From assembly GCF_000671395.1 (NCBI RefSeq), contig NZ_AQQY01000001.1:248001-312000 (forward strand): 64,000 nucleotides of DNA. Direction: 5' to 3'. The notes under the pieces are model-generated. The model saw nothing but the letters and a program-made list of their open reading frames with translations. It was not told where the DNA came from and did no database searches. The translations under genes were made by a program, and so were the position numbers. The first letter of the stretch is position 1, and every line of letters begins with the position of its first letter. This DNA is from Actibacterium atlanticum (lineage in GTDB: Bacteria > Pseudomonadota > Alphaproteobacteria > Rhodobacterales > Rhodobacteraceae). Below, in pieces: positions 34,180 to 44,517 of the stretch.

Positions 34180-34637
34180 AGCGCTTGTGCGGCCTCAAGC
34201 ACGGCTTCGGCGTGACCGGGGACTTTCACCTTGCGCCAGACCTGCGCGATCGTGCCATCCCCGGCGATCAGAAAGGTCGCCCGTTCGATCCCCATGTATT
34301 TGCGGCCATACATGTTTTTTTCGACCCAGACGCCGTAGTCTTCACAAACCGAGCCGTTTTCGTCTGACAAAAGCGGCACGGAAAGTTCGTGTTTGCAGAT
34401 GAACTTGGTGTGTTTTGCGACGCTGTCCTTGGACACGCCAAAGACCTTAACGCCGGCGGATTTGAACGCGTCCAACAGGCCGGAAAAGGCGATGGCTTCC
34501 TTCGTGCAGCCGGGCGTGTCATCTTTGGGGTAGAAGTACAAAACGACGGGCGCAGGACGCAGCGCCGTTAAAGTGATATCTTCACCTGCGTCATCCGGCA
34601 GGGTGAATTCAGGCGCGATCTGGCCGGTTTCGGGCAT
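34176..34637 (-). CDS. bcp: Thioredoxin-dependent peroxiredoxin (BCP/PrxQ)
   Basis: A 153-residue peroxidase that reduces H2O2 and organic peroxides. The peroxidatic Cys sits in FYPKDDTPGCTKEAIAFS; FLIAGDGTIAQVWRKVKVPGHAEAVLE closes the fold. The BCP resolving Cys five residues after the peroxidatic one is absent (CTKEAIAFS), so it is either 1-Cys or uses a distal Cys such as that in FICKHEL. First gene of a two-gene unit with the DUF455 gene. Confidence 0.94.
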   Translation of the reverse strand: MPETGQIAPEFTLPDDAGEDITLTALRPAPVVLYFYPKDDTPGCTKEAIAFSGLLDAFKSAGVKVFGVSKDSVAKHTKFICKHELSVPLLSDENGSVCEDYGVWVEKNMYGRKYMGIERATFLIAGDGTIAQVWRKVKVPGHAEAVLEAAQAL

Positions 34638-34739
34638 CTTGGGCTCCTTGAGGCTTTTGTTTACGGCCCCATCTGACTAGGGTCCGGGCGGTGAGGATAG
34701 GGCGCGCGCCGCCAGAGGCAAGAGCACAGAGGTGCCGTA

Positions 34740-37700
34740 TTGGCGATGACCGACGAACAGACACCAAAACCGCCGCGACGACGACGGGCCAGACGCTTTG
34801 GCATCTGGCTGTTGTTGAGCACGGCGTTGCTGGTGGCAGTGTTCATGCTGGCGGTGTTATCGTTGACGGAACGCACCTTATCAATGCCCGATTGGGTCAG
34901 CGCCCGGGTTGAGAGCCGTCTGAACGCCTCTTTGGCGCCCGCGTCGGTGACCATCGGGGCGCTGGATGTCGAGTTTTCGCGCCAAAATCCCCCCCGCGTT
35001 CTGATGCGTGATCTGTTGCTGACAGATATGAACCGTCGCCCGTTGGTGCAGGTGCCCGAGGTTCATGTGACCCTTGCCGGAGACGCGTTGATGCGTGGTG
35101 CAGTAGAGCTGCGCAGTGTCGAACTGACGGGGGCTCAATTCCTTTTGCGACGCGATGAAAACGGTGAATTCGATCTGGCCTTGGGGGAGACCGTTGAGGT
35201 GGTCGAGGCCCCGACCATTGCGCAGGTACTGGAGCAGATCGACGCGGCTTTGGAAGTGCCCGCACTGGCCAATGTCGATTACATTTCAGCGGATGCGCTG
35301 GGGCTGACCTATGTGGATGCGCGCGCGGGGCGCGAATGGCAAATTTTTGACGGTCTGTTGGCGCTGAGCCAGGATGATCAAAACGTTGATATGCAATTGT
35401 TTTTCTCTCTTGATGGGCTTCAGGGGGCGCCATCAGAGGTCGCTATTACGTTCGACAAGGTCAAAGGCGAGCTGACATCTAACATGTCGACGAACTTTTC
35501 GGACTTGCCAGCGGGGGACATTGCCACCCAATCCCCGGCGCTGGCGTTTCTGACGGTGATTGATGCACCGATTTCAGGGGCGGTGCGCACCGGGGTGAAT
35601 GCGGATGGATCTTTGGCACCGCTGAGCGCCGCTCTTGAGATCGGGTCTGGAGCATTGCGCCCTGTCCAAGAGGCGGCGCCGATCCGGTTCGATCAGGGCA
35701 AGGCCTATTTCAGCTATGCCCCGGAAAACGACAAAATCACCATTGATGAAATGTCGCTCAGCACGGCGGCGCTGACGGCATCGGCGGAAGGGCATGCTTA
35801 TTTGCGTGATCAGGTGAATGGCTGGCCGACAAGTCTGGTGACGCAGATGCGCCTGCGCGAGTTGATCCTGACCCCCGAAGGCGTGTTTGCCGAGCCAGCC
35901 CGGTTTGAAAGTGGCGCGGTGGATTTGAAACTGGCGCTGGATCCGTTCACCGTGACTTTGGGGCAGGTGCAATTGTCTGACCCAGAAGGCGCGCAGTATC
36001 GCGGCGCGGGGACGATTAGTGCCCGATCAGATGGCTGGCAGGTGGCGGTTGATCTGCAACTGGACCAAATCACCGAAGCCGCTTTGCTGGGGATGTGGCC
36101 GGTCAACCTTGTCCCCAAGACCCGCACTTGGGTGGAAAACAACGTTCATGGTGGGGAAATCCATGACGTCAAAGCGGCTTTGCGGTTGAAGCCCGGTGTC
36201 GATCCGGTGGCGAACCTGTCCTATGAATTCCGCGATGCAACCGTGCGGTTCATGAAATCGATGCCGCCGGTTGAAAATGGTGCTGGGTACAGTTCGATTG
36301 CCGACAACAGTTTTACACTGGTGGTGGAAAGCGGTCAGGTCACCGCCCCAGAGGGCGGGCTGGTCGAGGCTGCGGGCACGGTCGTGCATGTACCTGATAT
36401 CCGTCAGCGTCCGGCCAGAGGTGAAATTACGCTGAAAACCGAAAGTGGGTTACAGGCGATGCTGTCCCTGCTGGATCTGCCGCCGTTTCAGATCATGACA
36501 CGCGCCGGACAGACCCCTGATCTGGCCGAGGGACGGGCGCGGACGGTTGCAAAGCTGAAGGTCCCATTCGTCAAAGGCACGCAGCCTAAGGATGTGGACT
36601 ATACCGTCGCCGGGACGCTTATAAATGTGCGGTCAGACAAGCTGGTGAAGGGGCGGGTGCTGGCAGCGCGAACGCTCGAGCTGCGCGCTGATACGACGGA
36701 AGTCACGATTGGCGGGCAGGCCACGCTGGATGGCATTCCGGTGCAGGGGTTGTGGAGCCAGCGCATTGGACCAGAACATAAGGGCCAAAGCCGGGTGGAG
36801 GGCACCGTCGCCTTGTCACAGGCAGCGGTAGATGCGTTTAAGATTGGCCTGCCAAAGGGCACGGTTCTGGGCGAAGGGGTAGGGGATATCACGCTGGATC
36901 TTGCCCAAGGTGCGCCCGCGACGTTTGCATTGAGTTCTGATCTGAACAGGGTCGGACTGTCCTTGCCCAGCATCGGCTGGTCAAAACCCCGCAATGCCAC
37001 AGGGCGATTGCAGGTCGCAGGGACTTTGGGGCCCGTCCCAACCGTCGACACCTTGGAGCTCGAGGCCTCGGGACTTGAGGCGCAGGGCGGGCGCGTCAAT
37101 CTGCGCGAAGATGGCAGCCTGCAGGAGTTACAGTTTGAGCGGGTGCGATTGGGCGGATGGCTGGACGCACCAGTGGAGATCACCGGGCAGGGTGCCGGGC
37201 AGCCTTTGCGCACCGCCCTGACCGGCGGCAGCATCGACTTGCGGCGCAGTTCGCTGTTAAGCGGTGGCGGGGCAGGCAGTGGCAGCGCGGGCGCCCAGAT
37301 TGATCTTGCTTTGGACCGTCTGACCGTGTCCAACGGCATTGCTCTGCGCAATGTGAACGGCGTTCTGTTGCAGAGCGGCGGCCTGCGGGGAGATTTCACC
37401 GCGACCATTGGGGGCGCACCGCTCAGCGTTTCTTTGACCCCGGCCGAGCAAGGTCCTGCCATTCGGGTGCGCTCTAACAATGCTGGTGGCGTTTTGCGCG
37501 GCGCTGGGATTTTTGAGAAATCCAACGGTGGCGAGATGAATTTGCAGCTGACCCCGCGCGCCGCGCAGGGCGCTTATGACGGGCGTTTGTTGGTGAACAA
37601 TACCCGCGTCAGTGATGCGCCCGCTTTGGCCGAGCTGCTCAGCGCCCTTTCGATTGTTGGCCTGCTGGAAATGATGACCGGCGAAGGGCTGGTGTTTACC

Positions 37701-38027
37701 ACGGTCGACATGCGCTTTGGCTTGACGCCCGCCGGATTAACAGTCAAATCCGGCAGCGCCGTCGGACCCTCGTTGGGGATCTCGATGGAAGGGATTTATG
37801 ACTTCGGCAAGAATTGGTTGGACATGCAGGGCGTGGTGTCTCCGATATATGTGGTCAACAGTGTGGGCCGCGTGATCAGTAAGCGGGGCGAGGGGCTGTT
37901 TGGCTTTAACTACTCGATCAAAGGGAACCCGGACGCGCCGCGGGTGCGTGTGAATCCTTTGTCGCTGTTCACCCCTGGAATATTCCGCGAAATTTTCCGT
38001 TCGCCCCCGCCGGAGCTGCCGCAGTGA
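34740..38027 (+). CDS. YhdP/AsmA-like giant periplasmic-spanning protein
   Basis: A 1095-residue protein: basic cytoplasmic tail ([11 protein letters not shown]), one TM helix (about 22-45), then a very long beta-rich periplasmic region with the DUF3971 domain and an AsmA-like C-terminus ([29 protein letters not shown]). AsmA/YhdP/TamB-class proteins form hydrophobic grooves that carry phospholipid to the outer membrane. TTG 34740 is chosen since AGAGG lies 7 nt before it; ATG 34746 is the alternative. Overlaps queA by 4 nt. Confidence 0.9.
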   Translation: MAMTDEQTPKPPRRRRARRFGIWLLLSTALLVAVFMLAVLSLTERTLSMPDWVSARVESRLNASLAPASVTIGALDVEFSRQNPPRVLMRDLLLTDMNRRPLVQVPEVHVTLAGDALMRGAVELRSVELTGAQFLLRRDENGEFDLALGETVEVVEAPTIAQVLEQIDAALEVPALANVDYISADALGLTYVDARAGREWQIFDGLLALSQDDQNVDMQLFFSLDGLQGAPSEVAITFDKVKGELTSNMSTNFSDLPAGDIATQSPALAFLTVIDAPISGAVRTGVNADGSLAPLSAALEIGSGALRPVQEAAPIRFDQGKAYFSYAPENDKITIDEMSLSTAALTASAEGHAYLRDQVNGWPTSLVTQMRLRELILTPEGVFAEPARFESGAVDLKLALDPFTVTLGQVQLSDPEGAQYRGAGTISARSDGWQVAVDLQLDQITEAALLGMWPVNLVPKTRTWVENNVHGGEIHDVKAALRLKPGVDPVANLSYEFRDATVRFMKSMPPVENGAGYSSIADNSFTLVVESGQVTAPEGGLVEAAGTVVHVPDIRQRPARGEITLKTESGLQAMLSLLDLPPFQIMTRAGQTPDLAEGRARTVAKLKVPFVKGTQPKDVDYTVAGTLINVRSDKLVKGRVLAARTLELRADTTEVTIGGQATLDGIPVQGLWSQRIGPEHKGQSRVEGTVALSQAAVDAFKIGLPKGTVLGEGVGDITLDLAQGAPATFALSSDLNRVGLSLPSIGWSKPRNATGRLQVAGTLGPVPTVDTLELEASGLEAQGGRVNLREDGSLQELQFERVRLGGWLDAPVEITGQGAGQPLRTALTGGSIDLRRSSLLSGGGAGSGSAGAQIDLALDRLTVSNGIALRNVNGVLLQSGGLRGDFTATIGGAPLSVSLTPAEQGPAIRVRSNNAGGVLRGAGIFEKSNGGEMNLQLTPRAAQGAYDGRLLVNNTRVSDAPALAELLSALSIVGLLEMMTGEGLVFTTVDMRFGLTPAGLTVKSGSAVGPSLGISMEGIYDFGKNWLDMQGVVSPIYVVNSVGRVISKRGEGLFGFNYSIKGNPDAPRVRVNPLSLFTPGIFREIFRSPPPELPQ

Positions 38028-39073
38028 AACTTTCTGACTTTGATTTCGACCTGCCCGAGGCGCTGATTGCCACCCGGCCCGTAAAACCGCGCCCGTCGGC
38101 AAAGATGCTGGTGGCGCAGGGCACGCGCACAGAGGATTTGCATGTCTATGACCTGCCAGACCTTTTGTGCGCGGGGGATCGTCTGATCCTGAACAATACC
38201 AAGGTGATCCCGGCGCGTCTGTTTGGGCGACGCCTGCGCGAAACAGAGCAGGGGCTGGTGGAAGCCAAGGTTGAAATTACCTTGCTGGAACCGACGGCCC
38301 AAGGCGGGTGGCGCGCCCTTGCCAAGCCTCTGCGCAAGTTGAAAGCGGCGGAGGAGATCGTTTTTTCAGACGACCTGTCCGCGCGGGTGCAGGCTTTGGG
38401 TCAGGGAGAGGTTACGCTGGATTTCAACCTGTCTGGTGATGACTTCGACGCGGCACTGGCACAGGCGGGTGCGATGCCGCTGCCCCCCTATATCGCGGCA
38501 AAACGCCCGGCGGATGCGCAGGACAAGGATGACTACCAAACCGTATTTGCGCGCCATTCGGGGGCTGTGGCTGCGCCCACGGCCTCGTTGCACTTTGATG
38601 CCGATTTGCTGGATAAACTGCGCGCGCGCGGCGTGCAGTTTACCGAGGTCACGTTGCATGTGGGCGCGGGGACGTTCCTGCCGGTGAAGGTTGATGACAT
38701 CGCCACGCACAAGATGCATGCCGAATGGGGCGAGGTCACCGCGCAGGCCGCAGCCGAGATGAACCAGACCCGCGCTGCCGGAGGGCGGGTGATCCCGGTG
38801 GGTACTACCGCTCTGCGCCTGATCGAAAGCGCGGCGCAGAATGATGGAACCATGCTCGCCTGGCAGGGCGAAACGGATATTTTCATCACCCCCGGCTATC
38901 AGTTCAAAATCACAGACGCGCTGATGACCAATTTCCATTTGCCCAAATCAACCTTGTTGATGCTGGTTTCAGCGCTGATGGGAATGGATCGGATGCGGCA
39001 GGTCTATGACCATGCGGTGCGCAACAACTACCGCTTCTTTTCCTATGGCGATGCCTCGTTGTTGATTCCCTAA
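38024..39073 (+). CDS. queA: S-adenosylmethionine:tRNA ribosyltransferase-isomerase
   Basis: Transfers and isomerises the ribose of SAM onto preQ1-modified tRNA to give epoxyqueuosine. The 349-residue protein shows the family start [45 protein letters not shown]-type [11 protein letters not shown], and [13 protein letters not shown]. It begins at GTG 38024 within the end of the YhdP-like gene (GTGA overlap). Confidence 0.97.
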   Translation: MKLSDFDFDLPEALIATRPVKPRPSAKMLVAQGTRTEDLHVYDLPDLLCAGDRLILNNTKVIPARLFGRRLRETEQGLVEAKVEITLLEPTAQGGWRALAKPLRKLKAAEEIVFSDDLSARVQALGQGEVTLDFNLSGDDFDAALAQAGAMPLPPYIAAKRPADAQDKDDYQTVFARHSGAVAAPTASLHFDADLLDKLRARGVQFTEVTLHVGAGTFLPVKVDDIATHKMHAEWGEVTAQAAAEMNQTRAAGGRVIPVGTTALRLIESAAQNDGTMLAWQGETDIFITPGYQFKITDALMTNFHLPKSTLLMLVSALMGMDRMRQVYDHAVRNNYRFFSYGDASLLIP

Positions 39074-39183
39074 GTTGTCGGCGCCCTACAGGACGCTGCC
39101 GAACAGCTTCTCTTTTGCAAAATCAGCTCTTGCGGCCCCGGAAGGGTTTTGAGACGCTGAAATTCCAGAGGAGGAGCAACAAG

Positions 39184-39765
39184 ATGAGCGTTATAGACGA
39201 AGTCATCGAATTCTGGCTGTCAGAGGTGGGCCCAAAGGGCTGGTACATAAGCACCGAAGCCTTGGATCAAAAAATCCGCGACACATACATGGACCTGTGG
39301 ACACAGGCCCTGAATGGTGGCCTTCACGAGTGGACGTCGGATCCGCGTGGGGCGTTGGCTTATCTGCTGGTGACGGATCAATTTCCGCGGAATATGTTTC
39401 GCGAAGATCCGCGGGCGTTCGCGACGGACCCGCGTGCGCGGGCGGTGGCCAAACATGCTGTCGACGTCGGGTTTGACATGAAGATCGACGAACCCGAAAG
39501 GCAGTTCTTTTATCTGCCCCTGATGCATTCTGAATGCCTGACGGATCAGGATCGTTGCGTACGCCTGATTTTGACGCGCATGCCCAAAGAGGGCGCTTCG
39601 AACTTGTTGCACGCACGTGCCCATCGCCGCGTGATCCGGCGGTTTGGCCGTTTCCCTTATCGGAACAACGCGTTGGCACGATGCTCTTCAGAAGACGAGA
39701 AAAACTTCCTTGAGCAGAGCGGCTATGGTGGAATTGTCGAGGAACTGAAGTCAGAATCTGACTAA
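39184..39765 (+). CDS. DUF924 family protein
   Basis: A 193-residue, mainly helical soluble protein with the DUF924 signature: VIEFWLSE near the start, ALAYLLVTDQFPRNMFR, and FFYLPLMHSECLTDQDRC. The family adopts a TPR-like helical fold of unknown function. ATG 39184 has a GGAGGA site and is preferred to an upstream in-frame ATG at 39115. Monocistronic, ending before an AT-rich hairpin at 39836-39864. Confidence 0.9.
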   Translation: MSVIDEVIEFWLSEVGPKGWYISTEALDQKIRDTYMDLWTQALNGGLHEWTSDPRGALAYLLVTDQFPRNMFREDPRAFATDPRARAVAKHAVDVGFDMKIDEPERQFFYLPLMHSECLTDQDRCVRLILTRMPKEGASNLLHARAHRRVIRRFGRFPYRNNALARCSSEDEKNFLEQSGYGGIVEELKSESD

Positions 39766-39835
39766 ATCACCAAATAAATCAACTCCGTGCGCGAAAACTA
39801 GCGGTGGGGACTGTGTGGTGTGTTGAGGCTTCTGG

Positions 39836-39864
39836 AAAAATAGTTTAATGTCAAACTACTTTTT
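39836..39864 (+). terminator. AT-rich hairpin upstream of lpdA
   Basis: TAGTTT (39841-39846) and AAACTA (39853-39858) with a 6-nt loop, extended by A- and T-runs on either side. It may terminate the DUF924 transcript or act as an operator for lpdA, whose ATG is 27 bp further on. Confidence 0.45.
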
Positions 39865-39890
39865 CAGGACCCATGGATCACGAGGATAAA

Positions 39891-41285
39891 ATGGCTGCCA
39901 AAAACTATGACCTGATTGTTATCGGAGCAGGGCCGGGTGGCTATGTTGCTGCGATCCGCGGGGCCCAGCTTGGTCAGAAAGTGGCTATCGTTGAGCGCGA
40001 GCATCTGGGCGGGATTTGCCTGAACTGGGGCTGTATCCCAACGAAAGCGCTGTTGCGTAGTTCCGAAGTGTTCCACTTGATGCATCGCGCCAAAGAGTTT
40101 GGCCTGAAAGCAGATAAGATCGGCTATGATCTGGAGGCCGTCGTAAAGCGCTCGCGCGCGGTTGCGGGCCAGCTGTCGGGCGGCATCGGTCACCTGATGA
40201 AGAAAAACAAGATTGATGTGGTCATGGGGGAAGCGACGCTTCCGGCCAAGGGTAAGGTTTCGGTCAAAACCGACAAAGGCACCCAAGAGCTGACCGCCAA
40301 GAACATTGTTCTGGCGACCGGTGCCCGTGCCCGCGAATTACCCGGGCTTGAGGCCGACGGTGATTTGGTCTGGACCTATAAGCACGCGTTGGATCCGGTG
40401 CGCATGCCCAAGAAGCTTCTGGTCATCGGTTCGGGTGCTATCGGTATCGAATTTGCAAGCTTTTACAACACGTTGGGTGCCGATACGACGGTGGTCGAGG
40501 TGATGGATCGCGTGTTGCCCGTCGAGGACGCCGAGATCAGTGCTTTCGCCAAAAAAGCCTTTGCCAAACAGGGCATGACCATCATGGAAAAAGCCATGGT
40601 CAAGCAGCTGGATCGCGGGAAAGGCAAGGTGACCGCGCATATCGAAACTGGCGGTAAAGTCATCAAGGAAGAGTATGACACCGTTATTTCGGCTGTTGGG
40701 ATTGTGGGCAATGTTGAAGGTCTTGGCCTGGAAGAGCTGGGCGTGAAAATCGACCGTACCCATGTCGTGACCGATGAATTCTGCCGCACCGGCGTCGATG
40801 GCCTCTATGCCATTGGCGATATCGCTGGTGCCCCTTGGCTTGCACATAAAGCCAGCCATGAAGGCGTCATGGTGGCCGAGCTGATCGCGGGCAAGCATGC
40901 CCATCCGGTCAAACCCGAAAGCATCGCCGGTTGCACCTATTGTCACCCTCAGGTGGCAAGCGTTGGCTATACCGAAGCCAAGGCGAAAGAGCTGGGGTAT
41001 GACGTCAAAGTAGGCCGCTTCCCGTTCATTGGGAACGGCAAGGCCATTGCACTGGGAGAGCCGGAAGGTCTGGTTAAGACCGTTTTTGATGCGAAAACCG
41101 GGGAACTTCTGGGCGCGCACATGGTCGGCGCCGAGGTCACCGAGATGATTCAGGGTTATGTTGTGGGGCGTCAGTTGGAAACAACCGAGGAAGACTTGAT
41201 GAACACTGTCTTCCCGCACCCAACGCTCAGCGAAATGATGCATGAATCGGTGCTGGACGCGTATGGTCGTGCATTGCACTTCTGA
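39891..41285 (+). CDS. lpdA: Dihydrolipoyl dehydrogenase
   Basis: The E3 component of 2-oxoacid dehydrogenase complexes: oxidises dihydrolipoamide with NAD+ via FAD and a redox disulfide (EC 1.8.1.4). In the 464-residue product, FAD-binding GAGPGG is at 12-17, the disulfide Cys43 and Cys48 lie in GGICLNWGCIPTKALL, NAD-binding GSGAIGIEFASF follows, and the C-terminal His-Glu pair is in FPHPTLSEMMHE. ATG 39891 with a GAGGA site is preferred to 39873. No E1/E2 genes are adjacent. Confidence 0.96.
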   Translation: MAAKNYDLIVIGAGPGGYVAAIRGAQLGQKVAIVEREHLGGICLNWGCIPTKALLRSSEVFHLMHRAKEFGLKADKIGYDLEAVVKRSRAVAGQLSGGIGHLMKKNKIDVVMGEATLPAKGKVSVKTDKGTQELTAKNIVLATGARARELPGLEADGDLVWTYKHALDPVRMPKKLLVIGSGAIGIEFASFYNTLGADTTVVEVMDRVLPVEDAEISAFAKKAFAKQGMTIMEKAMVKQLDRGKGKVTAHIETGGKVIKEEYDTVISAVGIVGNVEGLGLEELGVKIDRTHVVTDEFCRTGVDGLYAIGDIAGAPWLAHKASHEGVMVAELIAGKHAHPVKPESIAGCTYCHPQVASVGYTEAKAKELGYDVKVGRFPFIGNGKAIALGEPEGLVKTVFDAKTGELLGAHMVGAEVTEMIQGYVVGRQLETTEEDLMNTVFPHPTLSEMMHESVLDAYGRALHF

Positions 41286-41301
41286 TCGACGCGTATGAAT
41301 G

Positions 41302-41335
41302 AAAGGCCCCGTGCAGTGCGTGGGGCCTTTAGTTT
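41302..41335. terminator. Terminator between lpdA and the RTX protein gene
   Basis: A 9-bp stem AAAGGCCCC/GGGGCCTTT with an 11-nt loop, followed by AGTTTAG; A-rich on the other side, so it can act on both convergent transcripts. Confidence 0.8.
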
Positions 41336-41368
41336 AGTGATTGAACCATTGTCGCGGTGGCGCGCCGC

Positions 41369-44308
41369 CTAGGCAAAAATGAACACGTTTTCATCGAATG
41401 CGGCGATATCCGCGCTGCCATAGTCGTCCACGCGGATACGTTCATCTCCGTATTCAATGATCAGGTAAGTTTCGGACCCGCCTGCACTGATCGTCAGATC
41501 ATCCAGCGATGTGACCCCCCAAAGGCTTAGGTCAATCATGTCTTCGGCCACAGAAAAGTCATAGATGCGGTCCTCTTGGCCATCGCCTGAAACAAACCGG
41601 AATGTGTCTGCACCCGCCCCGCCGGTGAAATACTCTTTGGTGGCGGCATCGCTGTCGATCAGCAGATCGTTCCCCGACAACCCTTTGATGTTGGTCACGC
41701 CGCTGCCGGCGATGATCACATCATCATAGTCGGTGCCCCGAACCCGTTCGACATTGGTGACCGTATCCCCCGCGGCGATGCCGGTGCTGTTGGACGCATC
41801 ACCCAGATCAATGGTCAGACCAGAAAGCGAGGTGGTGTACCAAAGTTCATCCTTATTGTCGCTGCCACCGTCATAGGCATCCGCGCCGTCCCCAGCAAAG
41901 AAATAGTCGCGCCCGGCGCCGCCTTCGACGATGTCATCACCCGCGCCATCAAAGACCGTGTCGCTGCCATCACCCGCTTGTATCAATTGGCCCAGATCGT
42001 TGATCGTGTCCCCATCCTGATCGACATAGCTGCTGTCGATGACGTCGTTACCCGAAGTCCCCACAACCACCCCGTCACCAGTTGGCGCATTGGGGTCAAA
42101 CACGAAGACCGTTTCATCGAAAGAGGCTATATCGGCGGCGGAATAGCCGTTCAGTCGCACGCTTTCCTCTTCGAAGGAGATCAGCAGGTAGGTCCCGTTT
42201 GCGCCTTCGGTAAAGGTCAGTTGGCTCAGATCGCCCACGCCCCAAAGGCTCAGGTCCAGCGTGTCTTCGCTGAGGGTGAAGTCAAAGATGCGATCTTCAT
42301 GGCCATCGCCGGCGATCATTTGGAACGTGTCTGCCCCGTCACCTCCCGTCAGGTAGTTCTTTACCGCACCGTCAACGATGACATCATCGCCAGCTTCAGC
42401 GTTGATGATCGCGACACCGGACCCGCCAATTACCACATCATCGAACTCAGACCCGCGTAGGCGTTCAACATTGACGAAACTGTCGCCTCGGGCGATTCCG
42501 GTGCCGCTGAAGGGATCGCTCAGGTCAATGGTCAGGCCCTCTGCGGCGGTGGTGTATCGGACTTCGTCCAACAGGCCCACGCCGCCATCATAACTGTCAG
42601 CCCCGTCACCCGCATAGAACCGGTCCTTGCCTGCGCCGCCATACACAATATCGCTTCCGGCGCCGTCGTAGATTCTGTCATCACCGTCGTTGCCGAAGAT
42701 CTCGTCGATGCCATCGGTGCCGTAGAGGGTGTCGTTTTGGGCGGTGCCATTGATGGTTTCACCAGCCTGACCCAATTCGAATTCGATCATGACGACCTCA
42801 TAGCCATCCAGATTAAACGAGACGGGGGCTGCGCCAGCGTAGCTGCCCTCTTCGGTTAACTGCATGGCTGCGTCTGGTTCCGATTCAGCCGCCCAATTGT
42901 AGTCGTCTTGGGTGTCGTTTTTATAGTAGCCGTCAACTGAGTCCGGATCCACGCCGATGGTCGTCACAGTGTAGCTGTCAACGTCTGGGAATAACGCGGC
43001 AAAGTCCAGGTCGACCTCTTGCGTGGCGGACTGCAGTGACGACACAAAGATCACCGCCGTATCGCCATCTGTGAAAGCGTGAACATCGAGCGATGTGTTC
43101 GTAACGCCGGTATCCATCGCCTGCATCCCAAGCGTCTTGTTTTCGAGCAGGGTGAAGAAATCTCCGATGAAGTTCACATCCCCGTTATTTGCGTTGGTGG
43201 ACGTTGCGTGGAATTGCATTGGCCAATAGATCAAGCTGTCGGCCCCGTGCGTCAGATATTGGGTGAACATTTCTAGATTCAGGGGGATGCTACGCAAACC
43301 GGTGTAGTTGTGGGAGTCCACCCCTTCTTCGAGTTTGAAATGTGCCCCCCATTCAGTGACATACAGGTCTAACTCTTTGCCTGCTTTGGTTTCCCAGTCA
43401 TCCAACGGTTCAAAGACTTGGTCCATTGCGCGGTCAATATTGTCGTACGTGTGAGCACGTTCTTCGTGGTCGGGATCGCCTACGAATTTGTCTTCCGTGA
43501 AGTAGAAATGCGCAGTGACGCCGTCGACCGCGGCCAGCTCTTCTGCGCTAAATTCGTACAGAATGCTGTCGTTATACTGCGCCAGCTTTTCTTCGGTCCA
43601 ATGGTCTGTTGCCTCTGGGCTAAACGTGATCAACTGAACAATAATGTCGGGTTCTTCCACGGAGGGATCAATTTGGTTCTCCGCGTTGTATTCATCGATG
43701 GCTTCTTGGATGATCGGCGCCGCCCAGCTTGCCACATCACCATATTCATAGCCTGACAAAGTGTTCGATGAATCGCCATCGGGGTCGCGGGGGACTGCTG
43801 GAAACTCGTTACCCAGTTCGAAAGCGGCCACCCCGACGTCGCCCATCATTGCCATCGTATCTTTGACAAAGGCCTTCAGGGTTTCTTCCATGTCTTCATT
43901 GGGCTTAGCATAGCCATTTTCGTTCAGATAGAAGAGCTCGGAGATGGGAATAACAATGACCGGCTGGATGTTTAGATCGACGCAGAAACTGGTGAATTCT
44001 GTCAGGCCGATAAACTCTTTCGTGACACCATCTTCATTGACCCAGGTGATGTTGTCATAGTTCACCAGATCAAAATGCCGCTCTGTTTCGACCCCGCCGG
44101 GATAGCGGATCGTCGTAAGGTTCAGCGCGTCATCGTTGATACTTATGATGTTGCCGTGCTCGTCCGTTTCAACACCCATCAGCTCGTAGACGGAATTCAC
44201 GAAGTTATAGTCGAATTCCTGATAGTCTGCGGTGGCATTAATACCAAAATGCTCTTCGGTAATTTCCGAGCCCTCAACTTGGGCGGCGTTTAGGGTAATG
44301 GACGTCAT
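41369..44308 (-). CDS. Glycosidase-like RTX protein, probable type I secretion substrate
   Basis: A 979-residue acidic protein without signal peptide. Residues about 1-510 resemble a clan GH-A glycoside hydrolase (GH51/GH39/GH79-like): TTIRYPGG at 65-72, candidate acid/base Glu168 in FELGNEFP, and candidate nucleophile Glu319 in LYVTEWG. From about 520 there are RTX-type Ca-binding nonapeptides (GNDGDDRIYDGAGSD) in two copies of a module of about 220 residues, ending in FDENVFIFA, as in type I secreted proteins. No transporter genes are adjacent. The sugar substrate is unknown. The 5' half is less GC-rich than neighbours (48% in a 60-base sample at 43381-43440), suggesting transfer. Confidence 0.85.
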   Translation of the reverse strand: MTSITLNAAQVEGSEITEEHFGINATADYQEFDYNFVNSVYELMGVETDEHGNIISINDDALNLTTIRYPGGVETERHFDLVNYDNITWVNEDGVTKEFIGLTEFTSFCVDLNIQPVIVIPISELFYLNENGYAKPNEDMEETLKAFVKDTMAMMGDVGVAAFELGNEFPAVPRDPDGDSSNTLSGYEYGDVASWAAPIIQEAIDEYNAENQIDPSVEEPDIIVQLITFSPEATDHWTEEKLAQYNDSILYEFSAEELAAVDGVTAHFYFTEDKFVGDPDHEERAHTYDNIDRAMDQVFEPLDDWETKAGKELDLYVTEWGAHFKLEEGVDSHNYTGLRSIPLNLEMFTQYLTHGADSLIYWPMQFHATSTNANNGDVNFIGDFFTLLENKTLGMQAMDTGVTNTSLDVHAFTDGDTAVIFVSSLQSATQEVDLDFAALFPDVDSYTVTTIGVDPDSVDGYYKNDTQDDYNWAAESEPDAAMQLTEEGSYAGAAPVSFNLDGYEVVMIEFELGQAGETINGTAQNDTLYGTDGIDEIFGNDGDDRIYDGAGSDIVYGGAGKDRFYAGDGADSYDGGVGLLDEVRYTTAAEGLTIDLSDPFSGTGIARGDSFVNVERLRGSEFDDVVIGGSGVAIINAEAGDDVIVDGAVKNYLTGGDGADTFQMIAGDGHEDRIFDFTLSEDTLDLSLWGVGDLSQLTFTEGANGTYLLISFEEESVRLNGYSAADIASFDETVFVFDPNAPTGDGVVVGTSGNDVIDSSYVDQDGDTINDLGQLIQAGDGSDTVFDGAGDDIVEGGAGRDYFFAGDGADAYDGGSDNKDELWYTTSLSGLTIDLGDASNSTGIAAGDTVTNVERVRGTDYDDVIIAGSGVTNIKGLSGNDLLIDSDAATKEYFTGGAGADTFRFVSGDGQEDRIYDFSVAEDMIDLSLWGVTSLDDLTISAGGSETYLIIEYGDERIRVDDYGSADIAAFDENVFIFA
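41372..42061 (-). repeat. RTX module B (C-terminal copy of a duplicated domain)
   Basis: Residues about 750-979. It repeats module A motif by motif: GGAGRDYFFAGDGADAYDGG, GLTIDLGDASNSTGIAAGDT, NVERVRG, GGAGADTFRFVSGDGQEDRIYDF, DLSLWGV, then FDENVFIFA at the end. Confidence 0.8.
42095..42724 (-). repeat. RTX module A (N-terminal copy of a duplicated domain)
   Basis: Residues about 529-738. Matching motifs: GGAGKDRFYAGDGADSYDGG, GLTIDLSDPFSGTGIARGDS, NVERLRG, GGDGADTFQMIAGDGHEDRIFDF, DLSLWGV, FDETVFVFD. An internal tandem duplication. Confidence 0.8.
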
Positions 44309-44437
44309 TTGGGAATCCTAAATAAATGGTTAATGCCTTTTCTTAGCATTGCTTCCAGTGATCGCCTATAGCGGGATTTAATACCCGCAAAAGCGCGCCT
44401 TAGGAGAGTGGCGTGAACTGTCAGCAACATGCTTTTT

Positions 44438-44452
44438 GTTCGCGGATTGTTC
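44438..44452. promoter_or_regulatory. LexA (SOS) box of uvrA
   Basis: GTTC-N7-GTTC, the direct-repeat LexA operator of Alphaproteobacteria, with the second GTTC ending 65 bp before the uvrA ATG. Confidence 0.85.
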
Positions 44453-44517
44453 CTGTTTTTTTGTTGGAGTTTCGGCCGTGCTCAACTATCTATTAAGAAT
44501 TGGTGTGAGGGTAGACG

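Noticed and set aside
41369-42724. DNA-level tandem repeats at the 3' end of the RTX gene
   Set aside because: The periodicity is explained by coding for Gly-Asp-rich RTX nonapeptides and one domain duplication.
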